Origin: Acholeplasma equirhinis
GTDB lineage: Bacteria > Bacillota_I > Bacilli_A > Acholeplasmatales > Acholeplasmataceae
Length of the DNA: 64,000 nucleotides
Direction of reading: 5' to 3'
Assembly: GCF_017052655.1 (NCBI RefSeq)
Contig: NZ_JAFIDC010000001.1
Location: forward strand, 620,001 to 684,000
Position numbers and translations under genes: made by a program. Of this stretch, positions 9,433 through 18,802 are shown one piece after another; the first letter of the stretch is position 1, and the number at the start of each line of letters is the position of its first letter. The notes under the pieces were generated by a model, which saw nothing but the letters and a program-made list of their open reading frames with translations, was not told the origin of the DNA and did no database searches.

Positions 9433-10257
9433 ATGATAATAGCTAAATTAACTAAGGTTTTATTTTCAAGTATGCTATTTAGCATGCTTTTAACCTTAGT
9501 TGCATGTGCAACTCCATATCGATCGCTTGATCAACCGACACAAGAATTTTATATAAACGATGCTGCGGATGCACTACTTCAATCTACCAAATGGTATATC
9601 TATGTGAATGGTGAAACATACTACGAAAGTACATTGAATGATTCTACGATAACTAATGATCTAGAAGGTGTTCAAATTGTAGTTGCTACACATATTGGTG
9701 AAGTAGGTTCAATTAATACAACAAAAATCTTTAATGATTTTGGTGTAGGTAAAAATAATTTAGGAATTATGATATTCCTATTTTATGATGAAGTTGATGG
9801 TAATCTGGTCTTTAAAGAACTTGTTTTTGAAATTGGTATTAAAATGATGGAATATCTATCTGCATTTGAAGCTTCATCAATTATTGATGACTATTTTTAT
9901 AACGATCCAATTATTGAAGATGTTGATGAGGCAATCATAAATTTATACTTCGAACTGATTTATGTTACTTCAAATAAACTATATGGTTGGAGTTATAGTT
10001 ATGTTTCATATAATTACTATCACATTTATGACTATTTTGAAGAAAAATATTCTTTCACAAAACCACTTCCAAGTGAAGATTCAATTTGGGGATTCCAATT
10101 AGATTTATGGCAAGTCATATTAATTATGATTGGATTAGTTGTCATACTAGGTGTTGGTGGTAGATTCTTTTTCCCAATTGTCTTTTCTATGTTAGGCTTT
10201 GGCTCTAATAATAGAGGTGGTGGAGGTCAATCAAGAGGTTATTGGTTTAGAAAGTAA
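9433..10257 (+). CDS. TPM-domain (YgcG-like) membrane protein
   Basis: The signal segment (residues 1-26) ends in LTLVACA, which could be a lipobox or a plain signal peptide. The TPM domain (about 38-155) shows NDAADALL, GVQIVVATHIGEVG and FGVGKNNLGIMIFLF. One membrane helix lies near 228-255, and the C-terminus is glycine-rich (NRGGGGQSRGYWFRK), as is typical of the family. No strong ribosome binding site precedes the ATG, so translation may be coupled to lemA. Exact function unknown; probably envelope-associated. Confidence 0.8.
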   Translation: MIIAKLTKVLFSSMLFSMLLTLVACATPYRSLDQPTQEFYINDAADALLQSTKWYIYVNGETYYESTLNDSTITNDLEGVQIVVATHIGEVGSINTTKIFNDFGVGKNNLGIMIFLFYDEVDGNLVFKELVFEIGIKMMEYLSAFEASSIIDDYFYNDPIIEDVDEAIINLYFELIYVTSNKLYGWSYSYVSYNYYHIYDYFEEKYSFTKPLPSEDSIWGFQLDLWQVILIMIGLVVILGVGGRFFFPIVFSMLGFGSNNRGGGGQSRGYWFRK

Positions 10258-10285
10258 AAGGAGCAAACTTGCTCCTTTTTTATTA
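10256..10285. terminator. Bidirectional intrinsic terminator
   Basis: AAAGGAGCAA and TTGCTCCTTT pair around a short loop, followed by T-rich sequence; it separates convergent genes. Confidence 0.8.
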
Positions 10286-12019
10286 TATAAAATACTCTTT
10301 TCTTGGCAAATAAACTGAACTAAATGTTTTTAAATTACTATCAAAAATTATTTCAAGATTTGTGGTCCAAACAGTTGCTCCATTATCCTTTTGATTTCTT
10401 ATGACTTCTGCCATAACATCTAAAAGTGTTTCACCTGTAAAGACAATCTCCTCACCATTTTTAAATGACTCATTATTACCAAATATGTAGTCATTTGTTG
10501 CAACTTTATAGTATGTATTAGGATTAATCGATCCTAAACCCGATCTATAAACGACACCAACACCACTTAATTGGTTAATTACACTACCTTTAACTTTAAC
10601 GGTCACAATTGTATTATCAAAAGGTGAAATTTGGAATAGTTTAGCATAACTTAGTCCCTCGCCATATGAAATGCTTGTTCTTGTACCACCAAAGTTATGA
10701 ATACCAATATCACTATTTGTATAAATTTGCATCATTTTAGCTAAATAATATGTTAAATCATTTTGAGAATAATAATCTCCTGAATTTAAAATTGGAACAT
10801 ATAAATCTTCAATTTCTTCTACATATGAATTCACTAAATTTTTAATTGATTGATTTTCTTGATTGAGTTTAGGTTCATTATATCGATTTAGATTAACTGC
10901 ATCAGAATTAATTACACCTAAATTTCTATCATAAGTTAATGTAACTTTACCCAAATTTGTACCATTGGCTCCAGATTGAATGGTATGAACAACACCATGT
11001 GAAGTATTTGTATCCCTTACATAAGCATAATGTGTATGTCCATTGAAGATTGCATCAATACGTTTATTACCTGTAAAAGCTGCGACTTGATTGTTATAAA
11101 AAGATGCGTCTTGGTGATTAATTGCAACTACAATATCAGCACCTTCTTCTAATCTTACATATTCAGCCCAGTAACCAGTTAATTCAACTGGATCAGTAAA
11201 ATAATAATCTTGTATTCTTGGATATGAAATTGAACTTTCTAGTCCATAACCAATCGTACCAATTACTGCAATTTTAACACCAGCTTTTTCAATAATTGTA
11301 TACGGTTCAACATCAACATGACGCTCATTTGTAGTTTTTTCATAGACATTGGCACCTAAAAGTGGGAAGTTTGCTTGTAGTACATTTTCACCATTGAAAT
11401 ATTGTGTAACAACATTAAAACCCCAGTCAAATTCATGATTACCAACAACATACGCATCAAGTTGCATATGATTTAGAATGTCAATTGTGCTTGCACCATC
11501 ATACCAGTTAGATAAAATTTGTCCTTGAACAATATCACCACCAGATAAAAAGATTGTTTTATTTGGTCTTAATGTTTTAGCTTCTAAAACGACGTTACTA
11601 ATTTTAGATAATCCAATGGAATCACCATCTTCTAAAATCGCACCATGCAAGTCATTAATATAATAAAATTCAAAATCAATGACTTCTTCATCTTCGCCAG
11701 AATCTTTTAATTCAACTTTAACACTTGCAGTAGATTCGTATTTAACTGATTGATAAGTGACAGTAAATGTAATTTCATAACTTCCAACAGTTGTATATTG
11801 AACTTTTGCATCACTATACATTAAAAGTGATTTTAAATTGATATCACCAGGTTGATATGTTACAGATACAAGATCTTTATAAATCGGTTTATTATCACCA
11901 ATATAGTGAATAATCTCATCTGGATGTTCAAAATATACACCAGGTGTAATTTCTTCATTACATGCAGTTATTGTAATACCAATAATGAGTGCACATAAAA
12001 TAAGTATGATTTTTTTCAT
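10283..12019 (-). CDS. Secreted lipoprotein 5'-nucleotidase / metallophosphatase
   Basis: An UshA-type calcineurin-like phosphoesterase anchored outside the membrane. A lipoprotein signal (ITITACNEE) is followed by a small Ig-like domain (about residues 30-95). The metallophosphatase domain carries INDLHG, GGDIVQGQ, VVGNHEFDWG, AINHQDA and FNGHTHYAY, giving a full metal-binding set. The 5'-nucleotidase C-terminal domain shows GGTRTSI and ISPFDNTIV. Start is the ATG at 12019, about ten bases after GGAGGAAAG; a GTG at 12040 is less likely. It probably releases nucleosides and phosphate for uptake; the exact substrate is not readable. Confidence 0.9.
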   Translation of the reverse strand: MKKIILILCALIIGITITACNEEITPGVYFEHPDEIIHYIGDNKPIYKDLVSVTYQPGDINLKSLLMYSDAKVQYTTVGSYEITFTVTYQSVKYESTASVKVELKDSGEDEEVIDFEFYYINDLHGAILEDGDSIGLSKISNVVLEAKTLRPNKTIFLSGGDIVQGQILSNWYDGASTIDILNHMQLDAYVVGNHEFDWGFNVVTQYFNGENVLQANFPLLGANVYEKTTNERHVDVEPYTIIEKAGVKIAVIGTIGYGLESSISYPRIQDYYFTDPVELTGYWAEYVRLEEGADIVVAINHQDASFYNNQVAAFTGNKRIDAIFNGHTHYAYVRDTNTSHGVVHTIQSGANGTNLGKVTLTYDRNLGVINSDAVNLNRYNEPKLNQENQSIKNLVNSYVEEIEDLYVPILNSGDYYSQNDLTYYLAKMMQIYTNSDIGIHNFGGTRTSISYGEGLSYAKLFQISPFDNTIVTVKVKGSVINQLSGVGVVYRSGLGSINPNTYYKVATNDYIFGNNESFKNGEEIVFTGETLLDVMAEVIRNQKDNGATVWTTNLEIIFDSNLKTFSSVYLPRKEYFI

Positions 12020-12073
12020 TATGTACCAACTTTCCTCCACTATTATACTATAAAAAAATAGAGAATTACTTCT

Positions 12074-13591
12074 CTATTCTTCAAAAATCTTCATATCATC
12101 TTTAGTTAAGTGCTTTACTTGATACATTGCAATATCTGCTTTATGCATTAAATCTCGTAAATTTTGACCGTGAAGTGGGAATATTGCAGTACCAATCGAT
12201 GCTGTAATTTGAATGCTTTGTTTTTGAATTTTTAATTCTTTTCTTAAAACGCTTGCAACTTTTTGAATTTCAGAGGTCAATTCTTCTTGATATCCTCGAT
12301 AGTGCAGTAATAATACAAATTCATCTCCACCATACCTGGCTGCAAAATTACTTCCAGAAACAAGTGTATTTAATCTTGTTCCTATTTCTTTTAAGATTTC
12401 ATCCCCAGTATCATGACCGTATAGATCATTAAATTGTTTAAAGTCATCTAAATCAATCGTAACAATTGCAAAACTTTCTCTATTTTCCACTTTAGAATTA
12501 AAGTGTTTAATAAATAATCTTCTGTTTGGTAGTTCAGTTAATGAGTCATAATATGCATATCTATCAAGTTTTTCTTTTAACTCATAAATCTCTGTTATAT
12601 CTGTAAGTGAAATGATTTTAAGTGTCTCTTCTAATTGTTGAACGATGGATATGGATAATAATGAATGTAGTATTTCTCCATCGTATCTAAGCACTGGAAC
12701 TTCTTTATTAAAAACATCATGAGGATTTGCATCAAATTGTCGAGTATTCGGTCGATCTTTCACCAAATCAAACATTCGAATTTGTGAATAATGCTTTCCA
12801 ATTAAATCTTTTTTCGAATATCCTAACTCTCTGATAAGTGTTTCATTTACATCAAGTACAATATCAGTTTCTAAATCCATCATCATCATTGAAAGTGGTG
12901 ATTGACTGAAAATCGTTTTAAATTTATTTTGTTCATAAGCCATTTGTTGGAATGATTTATCGTTAATAAGTAAATTTAAATTAATAATCATGATTGTAAA
13001 GATAATGTAATAAATAAGGATAATGTTATAATCGGTACTATTTGCCAAATGATATGTCGAGTTACTATCTGCAAAAAATGCATTAATAATTCTACTTAAC
13101 GCAATAAATGCAAGTGCAAACATAAATGAAGCTGTCATAATAATGCTATGATTAGTTTCTTTCTTACGACTTTTTAACAAGAAAAATGCACCTTTTAATG
13201 AGATTGCTAAATATGCTACATTTAATGCAATTAACGAGAATGTAATATTTATATTAAACGAATTGAAATAAATAATAGAAATAGCTGCTAGTAACATTAA
13301 AATTGATTCTTCATAGTAGTTTGTAAATTTATCAAAGAATCGATTAATTCCAACTAATATTGAGAATAAACCACCTAAGACTAAAATCCCACTGATAGGT
13401 ACAGTGAAGTCTTTTAAATTAGCATCTGAAAATATTGAAATAATGATACCAAGTGTATGTAAAAATACACCTGTGATCCAACTTTTTATCCCTGAGTATT
13501 TTTTACCGACTTTAATATACGATTGAACTAACAATAAACAAGTCGCTATTGCTATTAACAGACAGGTTGCAATGATTGATGTAAAAATCAT
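12074..13591 (-). CDS. Membrane-bound PAS-GGDEF diguanylate cyclase
   Basis: Makes cyclic di-GMP from two GTP. About seven membrane helices fill residues 1-205, a PAS domain follows (about 222-335), then a GGDEF domain (about 345-505) with DSLTELPNR, the metal-binding IDLDDFKQFND, and an intact active site RYGGDEF. The inhibitory I-site RxxD that usually lies five residues before GGDEF is absent (SGSN here), so classical product inhibition is not expected. There is no EAL or HD-GYP domain. Good AGGGAGA site at the start. It is divergent from a c-di-GMP riboswitch about 180 bp away. Confidence 0.93.
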   Translation of the reverse strand: MIFTSIIATCLLIAIATCLLLVQSYIKVGKKYSGIKSWITGVFLHTLGIIISIFSDANLKDFTVPISGILVLGGLFSILVGINRFFDKFTNYYEESILMLLAAISIIYFNSFNINITFSLIALNVAYLAISLKGAFFLLKSRKKETNHSIIMTASFMFALAFIALSRIINAFFADSNSTYHLANSTDYNIILIYYIIFTIMIINLNLLINDKSFQQMAYEQNKFKTIFSQSPLSMMMMDLETDIVLDVNETLIRELGYSKKDLIGKHYSQIRMFDLVKDRPNTRQFDANPHDVFNKEVPVLRYDGEILHSLLSISIVQQLEETLKIISLTDITEIYELKEKLDRYAYYDSLTELPNRRLFIKHFNSKVENRESFAIVTIDLDDFKQFNDLYGHDTGDEILKEIGTRLNTLVSGSNFAARYGGDEFVLLLHYRGYQEELTSEIQKVASVLRKELKIQKQSIQITASIGTAIFPLHGQNLRDLMHKADIAMYQVKHLTKDDMKIFEE

Positions 13592-13686
13592 ATATCTCCC
13601 TTACATGATTTAAATGTGTTAAATTGATTATAGCAAAATATTTCTAATTTCAATGATTTAGATACTATAAAAAAAGAACTCTGTTC

Positions 13687-13753
13687 TTGTTTATAGGGTA
13701 TATGATTGCTATAATGTGTATTTTGCTTTACTTTTAATAGTTTATGATAAAAT
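13687..13753 (+). promoter_or_regulatory. Tandem candidate promoters upstream of c-di-GMP riboswitch 1
   Basis: TTGTTT at 13687-13692 and TATAAT at 13710-13715 are separated by exactly 17 bases. A second possible pair, TTGCTT at 13723 and a TGATAAAAT box near 13746, would start transcription just before the aptamer. Which is used cannot be told. Confidence 0.5.
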
Positions 13754-13770
13754 TATTTAATAAAAACATC

Positions 13771-13840
13771 AATCGGCAAACTTAGGGCAACCTAAGGACG
13801 CAAAGCTATAGGGTCTTTAATTTAAGACAGCCAGTTGCAA
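13771..13840 (+). promoter_or_regulatory. Cyclic-di-GMP-I (GEMM) riboswitch, copy 1
   Basis: The aptamer shows CGGCAAAC, a CTTAGG/CCTAAG stem closed by a GCAA tetraloop, the invariant GGACGCAAAGC, then AGGGTC and the receptor strand AGCCAGTTGC. This is the Firmicute form of the class. The 3' part (AGACAGCCAGTT) is also the 5' arm of the downstream terminator, so ligand binding should prevent termination: an inferred ON switch. It controls the TasA-like and repeat-protein genes that follow. Confidence 0.93.
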
Positions 13841-13872
13841 CTTCTAGTAAGTTAAAACTGCTGTCTTTTTTT
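13825..13872 (+). terminator. Expression-platform terminator of c-di-GMP riboswitch 1
   Basis: AGACAG-CAGTT pairs with AACTG-CTGTCT (one bulged C), with an inner AACTT/AAGTT hairpin, followed by seven T. It overlaps the 3' strand of the aptamer. Confidence 0.85.
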
Positions 13873-13885
13873 GGGGAAAAGTGAC

Positions 13886-14476
13886 ATGAGAGTTAGATTA
13901 CCAATCATTATTTTAATCTTGCTTTGTATATTAGTTGGGGGAACTTCATTTGCATTTTGGACGTATACAAACTTAAATGAAGGTTATTCAATTGAGAATA
14001 ACCGTGTAACTGTAGGTACAGCTAAAGATGCAACAACAACTGTAGATTTTTCATATTTAGGTTCTGCTAATTATAAATTAGTCCCTTTTGGTCGTGCACA
14101 AGATGCAGAACCTGGAGCAGTTGAATATGTTTTATTATCTTATGAAATTAATTGGACGAATGATGAAGATTCAGCCATCATTCCTGAAGGAACCTCGTTT
14201 GATTTAATTGTTCAAATTGACAATGTCACACCGAACAATCAGTTACTTGCATCACTGTTGAATATAAGTTATCAGGTTGGGGGATCAGAACCGATCGGTT
14301 TAACCGGTGAGTCTGTTCTTGATAACTTACAGGGGACAATAGTTATCAATGGTGATGCAGTAATGGTCTATGTTTTAGTTACTCTAACTAATCCAGAATC
14401 AATTAGTGATTACGATCAAATTGTTGGTGAAATTATTATTTTTGATGTTATCTTTACAGTTTCAGAACCATCTTAA
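13886..14476 (+). CDS. Secreted TasA/camelysin-like protein with SipW-type signal peptide
   Basis: The N-terminus is a short basic segment, a hydrophobic core (about residues 5-22) and the SipW-type junction GGTSFAFWTYTN. The mature part is a predicted beta-rich domain of about 170 residues. It shares a segment with the proteins at 26028 and 26573: YKLVPFGRAQDAEPGAVEYV, and a similar C-terminus (GEIIIFDVIFTV). I chose ATG 13886, eight bases after GGGGA; the TTG at 13871 is in the terminator tail. It lies directly behind riboswitch 1 and 12 bp before the repeat protein. The assignment to TasA/camelysin is by signal type and layout, not by search; fibre formation is inference. Confidence 0.75.
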   Translation: MRVRLPIIILILLCILVGGTSFAFWTYTNLNEGYSIENNRVTVGTAKDATTTVDFSYLGSANYKLVPFGRAQDAEPGAVEYVLLSYEINWTNDEDSAIIPEGTSFDLIVQIDNVTPNNQLLASLLNISYQVGGSEPIGLTGESVLDNLQGTIVINGDAVMVYVLVTLTNPESISDYDQIVGEIIIFDVIFTVSEPS

Positions 14477-14488
14477 GGGGAGAGTTTG

Positions 14489-16381
14489 ATGGATAAATTG
14501 AGATTTGATAAATTAAAATCTCTTGTAACAGCACTTGTCATATCGGCATGTATTTTAACGACGTCTGTTTCTTTTGCTTATTGGGTTAATGTCATTAATG
14601 GTGATCAAAATGTTGCAACCAATAATAACATTTCAATTCCTTCTTGGAACTATTTAATTGATGTTCCACCTGAAGGTGTACCAGAATATAACCCAAATGG
14701 TGTGTATCAAGAAGGTGACCTTGTTTGGTATACTGGTGTCATTTATGTTATTAGACATGGTGGTTATCATCAAACGACACCTCCTGGTCAACCTTATGGT
14801 GCATTTAAAGATATTTCAATGTTTTACTTACCTACAAATACATATGATTCTGGTGAAGTTGTTGCATATCAAGGTAACTTCTATCAAGTGACAAATGGTG
14901 GTATCGCAAACGATAGAGCACCAATTATCGGCAAAGGGTGGACAATTTTTAACTTTGCCATTCTAGAATATAATCCAACTTTTGAATACTCATTAAATCA
15001 TTATGTATTTTATGATGATATTATCTACAAAGTTGTCAACGTTGGTGATGCAAAAGATGCAGCAAACCCTACAACATTAAAGGGTTGGGAACGTTATAAC
15101 TTTGGTATAAGATCTTATGATAACTCAATTAAATACACAGTTAATGATGTTGTTGTTTATAATGGAAGTCTTTATTATGTAACAAATGCAACAAATGCAA
15201 GTGCAAACAATCCAGCAACACTCAATGGTTGGGATACATTTAATAAACCAATTTCTGAATACGTTTTAAATAAGAACTATCCGGAGGGTACACTAGTTAA
15301 TTATCAAGGTTATATATATGAAGTAATGGATTTTTATTATAAATCTGCAAGTCCTGCTGGAAATATTAACTGGCAACGTAAAAATGTATATTTCCCTGAA
15401 TATCAAGCAGGCTCTCAATACGATATCAATTCATATGTTAAATACAATGGGCAAGTTTACCGTGCAAAGTGGAATAATAATCAAAATCCATCGAATGCTG
15501 CTTGGGAAGTTGTTAATATTCAACCTTATAATCCAAATACAACATACACTCTAAATCAATTTGTAACATATAATGGTAAATATTACCAAGTTGTTAACGC
15601 TGATAATGCAAACATATCAGCTCCGGGTGAAATGTACAATGCTTGGAACTTAATCGATACGAATGATTATTCACCTACAAATGTATATACTTCAACAAAT
15701 ATTGTTTACCATAATGGCACATACTATAAACCTCAAAATGTAGCTAGAGCTAATCAGTATGAACCGGGTACACAACCTGATTCATGGGTTATGGTTGGTT
15801 CAGATCAATATGATCCATTCAAAACATATCAAGTTGGTAACTATGCAATCTACGAAGGTAGATACTATAAAGTCGTAAATGAAACAAATGCCAATATGTC
15901 AGCACCAGGTGAAATGTATAATGCTTGGAATGAAGTTGGTACTTATGAATATAATCCAACAAATGTTTATCTAGCAGGTGACTTTGTTTATTATGAAAAT
16001 AATCTTTACAGAGTACAAGATGCAGCAAGAGCTAATCAGTTCGTACCTGGCACAGCATATAACGCATGGAATCAAATCAATACCAATGAATGGCGTTGGT
16101 TTAATGTTTATGTTGCGAATGACCATGTTGTTTATAATGCTCGTGTATTTAGAGTACAAAATGTAGCAAACGCGCAACAAACGATACCTGGTTCTATTCC
16201 AAATGCTTGGAATGAAGTTGGTACTTATGCTTATAAGACATTCAATGTGTATTCGCCTGGTAATATTATTGTTTATAAAAATATTGCCTATGAAGCAATC
16301 TTAGGTTCTCAAGGTATTGAGCCAGATGCACTAAATGGTGCAACTTATTGGAAACACTATATTCCTGCAAACCAACAATAA
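14489..16381 (+). CDS. Large secreted protein with twelve carbohydrate-binding-like repeats
   Basis: A SipW-type signal (TTSVSFAYWVNV, residues about 25-36) precedes twelve tandem modules of 44-48 residues filling residues ~65-630. The module pattern is Y.P...Y..GD.V.Y.G..Y.V.N..NA..P.....W, with conserved aromatics, as in chitin-binding CBM5/12 (ChtBD3) modules. The last modules are the most alike (YNAWNEVGT recurs). No enzyme domain, sortase motif or C-terminal membrane anchor is present, so it may bind cells to glycans or cross-link matrix. ATG 14489 lies six bases after GGGGAG. It shares the c-di-GMP-controlled transcript of the upstream gene. Confidence 0.85.
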   Translation: MDKLRFDKLKSLVTALVISACILTTSVSFAYWVNVINGDQNVATNNNISIPSWNYLIDVPPEGVPEYNPNGVYQEGDLVWYTGVIYVIRHGGYHQTTPPGQPYGAFKDISMFYLPTNTYDSGEVVAYQGNFYQVTNGGIANDRAPIIGKGWTIFNFAILEYNPTFEYSLNHYVFYDDIIYKVVNVGDAKDAANPTTLKGWERYNFGIRSYDNSIKYTVNDVVVYNGSLYYVTNATNASANNPATLNGWDTFNKPISEYVLNKNYPEGTLVNYQGYIYEVMDFYYKSASPAGNINWQRKNVYFPEYQAGSQYDINSYVKYNGQVYRAKWNNNQNPSNAAWEVVNIQPYNPNTTYTLNQFVTYNGKYYQVVNADNANISAPGEMYNAWNLIDTNDYSPTNVYTSTNIVYHNGTYYKPQNVARANQYEPGTQPDSWVMVGSDQYDPFKTYQVGNYAIYEGRYYKVVNETNANMSAPGEMYNAWNEVGTYEYNPTNVYLAGDFVYYENNLYRVQDAARANQFVPGTAYNAWNQINTNEWRWFNVYVANDHVVYNARVFRVQNVANAQQTIPGSIPNAWNEVGTYAYKTFNVYSPGNIIVYKNIAYEAILGSQGIEPDALNGATYWKHYIPANQQ

Positions 16382-16386
16382 TATAA

Positions 16387-16420
16387 AACCCTAGTTCAAG
16401 TCGAACTAGGGTTCTTTTAT
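16387..16420 (+). terminator. Intrinsic terminator
   Basis: AACCCTAGTTC pairs perfectly with GAACTAGGGTT around AAGTC, followed by CTTTTATTT; ends the riboswitch-1 operon. Confidence 0.88.
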
Positions 16421-16435
16421 TTAAGTTAACTTTAA

Positions 16436-17413
16436 TTAGATCCAATCACCATTAAAAATTGAATTCTTAACAACGACATAATCAACTTTTCTGATTGCTT
16501 CGATATCTTTACCACCGGCATAAGATATCGATGATTGTAAATCTTCTCTCATTTCCTTTAGGGTATCTTCAATCTTACCTTTATATGGTATTAAAATCTT
16601 TTTACCTTCAACATTGATTCTTTCACCCTTTTGATACTCAGATGCAGAACCAAAGTATTCTTTCATCTTTTCACCATTAATTTCAAGGGTTCTTCCTGGT
16701 GATTCTTCATGACCTGCAAATAAGAATCCAATCATGATCATCGATGCACCAAATCGAATGGATTTTGCAATATCACCATGGGTTCTAATACCACCATCAG
16801 CAATTAATGGTTTTCTAGCAGCTTTTGAACATCTTGATAGTGCAGCTAATTGCCAACCACCTGTACCAAAACCTGTTTTAACTTTTGTAATACATACTTT
16901 ACCAGGTCCAACACCGATTTTAGTCGCATCTGCACCAGCATTTTCAAGCTCACGTACTGCTTCTGGTGTTGCAACATTACCAGCAATTAAGAAACTTTCT
17001 GGTAAATGTTCTTTTATAAAATGAATCATTTCAATGACAGTTTCCGCATGCCCATGCGCAACATCAATAGTAATATAATCAGGTATTAGGTTTAAACGTT
17101 TAAGTTCTAAAACAAAATCATACTCTTTTGGTTTAACACCTACAGAGATTGAAGTATATAATCCTTCTTTAATCATCTCTTGCATGAATGGAATACGTTT
17201 CTCCTCTTCAAAACGATGCATGATGTAAAAATATCCGTTACGAGCTAACCATTTTGCGAGATTTTCATCAATAATGGTTCCCATATTGGCAGGTACTACG
17301 GGTAATTTAAAAGTAACCTTTCCAAACTGAATCGATGTGTCACATTCACTTCTTGATTTCACGATACATTTAGAAGGAATTAACTGTATATCTTCATAAT
17401 CAAATACTTGCAT
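16436..17413 (-). CDS. guaC: GMP reductase
   Basis: Converts GMP to IMP with NADPH, linking guanine to adenine nucleotide supply. The TIM barrel has the catalytic cysteine in [11 protein letters not shown] (about residue 175), [12 protein letters not shown] and the flap SASEYQKGE. At about 325 residues it lacks the CBS pair of IMP dehydrogenase and matches the Gram-positive GMP reductase length. ATG 17413 follows AGGAGAGG by five bases; the upstream in-frame start at 17446 precedes this site and is unlikely. Confidence 0.9.
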   Translation of the reverse strand: MQVFDYEDIQLIPSKCIVKSRSECDTSIQFGKVTFKLPVVPANMGTIIDENLAKWLARNGYFYIMHRFEEEKRIPFMQEMIKEGLYTSISVGVKPKEYDFVLELKRLNLIPDYITIDVAHGHAETVIEMIHFIKEHLPESFLIAGNVATPEAVRELENAGADATKIGVGPGKVCITKVKTGFGTGGWQLAALSRCSKAARKPLIADGGIRTHGDIAKSIRFGASMIMIGFLFAGHEESPGRTLEINGEKMKEYFGSASEYQKGERINVEGKKILIPYKGKIEDTLKEMREDLQSSISYAGGKDIEAIRKVDYVVVKNSIFNGDWI

Positions 17414-17487
17414 ATCAACCTCTCCTTTACCTAACAACAAAATCATTATATCTTATGTAAGAAGAGATTACAAAGAAAAAGTAATGC

Positions 17488-18198
17488 TTATTTTTTGAAT
17501 TCAAAAACTGCATAAATTTTTCGTTCTTTATTTAAAAATAAAACAACATATGAATCAGGAGTTTTTTGTGTCACTAATGTCATCTCATCAAACATGACAA
17601 AAGGAAGTTTGTGTTCTGCAAAAAGTCTATTAAATTCAAACTCAAGTGGAAGTTGATTTACTGCAAACTCTATATAAAAAGCATTGTTTAAATGTTGAAA
17701 ATAATCTATATGAGATGGTTGAACTGTAATTTTTACTTCTTTTACAAATTCAAACTCACGATTCAAATCAATTTTTCTTCCAACAAAATTCATTTCGTAT
17801 TTGTGATGTTCACCAATACCTTTTAATTGTTCTTCTGACATTCTATAAGGTTTTAATGTATCAAGATTTATAAAAGATCCTAAACTATACGATTCGATCA
17901 ATGGCTTACCATATTCATCATATATAATTGTATTTCTGTAACCATAAAATGCATTAGTTTCCGTTGGAAACGAATGAATCTCTAATTGGTCTTTATATTT
18001 TGGCCATCTTTTAATTTCAACATATCTAAAATTAAGTACAATTGAATAATCTGCTTTTTCAGTAGCAAAATCTGTTTTAGTTACTTTTTCAATATCTTTC
18101 CCTTCAACATCTTGAATAAGATTAATTAAATCGCTTGGTCTGATTTTAAAGTTATATCCAATTTCAGATGTTTGAATCGTTCTTTTTTCTATTGTCAT
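17488..18198 (-). CDS. Acyl-ACP thioesterase
   Basis: Releases free fatty acids from acyl-carrier protein. Two hot-dog halves are visible: an N-terminal one with EIGYNFKIRPSDLINLIQD and a second with PSHIDYFQHLNNAFYIEFA, whose HLNNAFY matches the N/H substrate loop of the FatA/bacterial TE family. About 236 residues, normal for bacterial members. ATG 18198 lies shortly after AGGTGAT. It stands alone on its strand. Fits an organism that makes its own fatty acids and membrane lipids; chain length preference cannot be read. Confidence 0.87.
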   Translation of the reverse strand: MTIEKRTIQTSEIGYNFKIRPSDLINLIQDVEGKDIEKVTKTDFATEKADYSIVLNFRYVEIKRWPKYKDQLEIHSFPTETNAFYGYRNTIIYDEYGKPLIESYSLGSFINLDTLKPYRMSEEQLKGIGEHHKYEMNFVGRKIDLNREFEFVKEVKITVQPSHIDYFQHLNNAFYIEFAVNQLPLEFEFNRLFAEHKLPFVMFDEMTLVTQKTPDSYVVLFLNKERKIYAVFEFKK

Positions 18199-18305
18199 AA
18201 TATCACCTATGTTTTCATTATAGTTAAAATATTTGATTTTCTCAAATAAAGGGTATTTAAGTTTTATCATTTTATGATACGATATTTATAGGCAAGGTGA
18301 ATATA

Positions 18306-18677
18306 ATGAATTTTTTACTTAAGTTAATTTTAAATCGTTTTATACTATCGATATTAATTATCTTTTTATTTGCACTTGATTTTAAGTTCTTAACAATCAG
18401 TCCTTTAAGATATTATTCTTTAAATCAACCAGAAGTTGCAGCAACTGAATATTATGAAGTTGAACTTGGAGCAGCTAAAATATATGTATACATTTCTTAT
18501 GATGGTTCTAATATTCACTTAGTTCCAACGGATAATTTACCAGATGGTACAACAATAGAAAATCCAACAATGGTTGCATGGTACTACTATGGATTAGCAC
18601 TTGCACTTGCGAATATTATCCCATGGAAATGGTTTACAAAATCGGATAAACCCAAAGATAAAAAGAAGAAAAAATAA
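18306..18677 (+). CDS. Small membrane protein, function unknown
   Basis: The product is about 123 residues. Helix one is at about 3-27; a short outer segment contains NQPEVAATEYYEVELGAAK; a second hydrophobic stretch near 90-108 precedes a lysine-rich tail (KPKDKKKKK). The ATG at 18306 is five bases after AGGTGA; a GTG at 18297 overlaps that site. No family recognised. Confidence 0.6.
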   Translation: MNFLLKLILNRFILSILIIFLFALDFKFLTISPLRYYSLNQPEVAATEYYEVELGAAKIYVYISYDGSNIHLVPTDNLPDGTTIENPTMVAWYYYGLALALANIIPWKWFTKSDKPKDKKKKK

Positions 18678-18703
18678 CTGAACATAACGTGTTCAGTTTT
18701 TCT
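18676..18703 (+). terminator. Intrinsic terminator
   Basis: ACTGAACA and TGTTCAGT pair around TAACG, followed by TTTTCTTT. Confidence 0.82.
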
Positions 18704-18802
18704 TTATTAAAGCACTTTAATTTATTTTGATATTCAAATGGTTTATAATTAAGTTAAAGAGCAATAACTTTCAAATAAATCAAAAAGGGGAGGTTTATTA
18801 TT

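Noticed and set aside
14670-16370. Regularly spaced repeats that might suggest a CRISPR array
   Set aside because: They are codon-phased protein repeats inside one open frame, ~140 bp apart and imperfect, with no constant short repeat and no spacers.
8854-16381. Prophage or integrative element around the secreted proteins
   Set aside because: No integrase, attachment repeats, structural phage genes or tRNA target were seen, and base composition matches the flanks.
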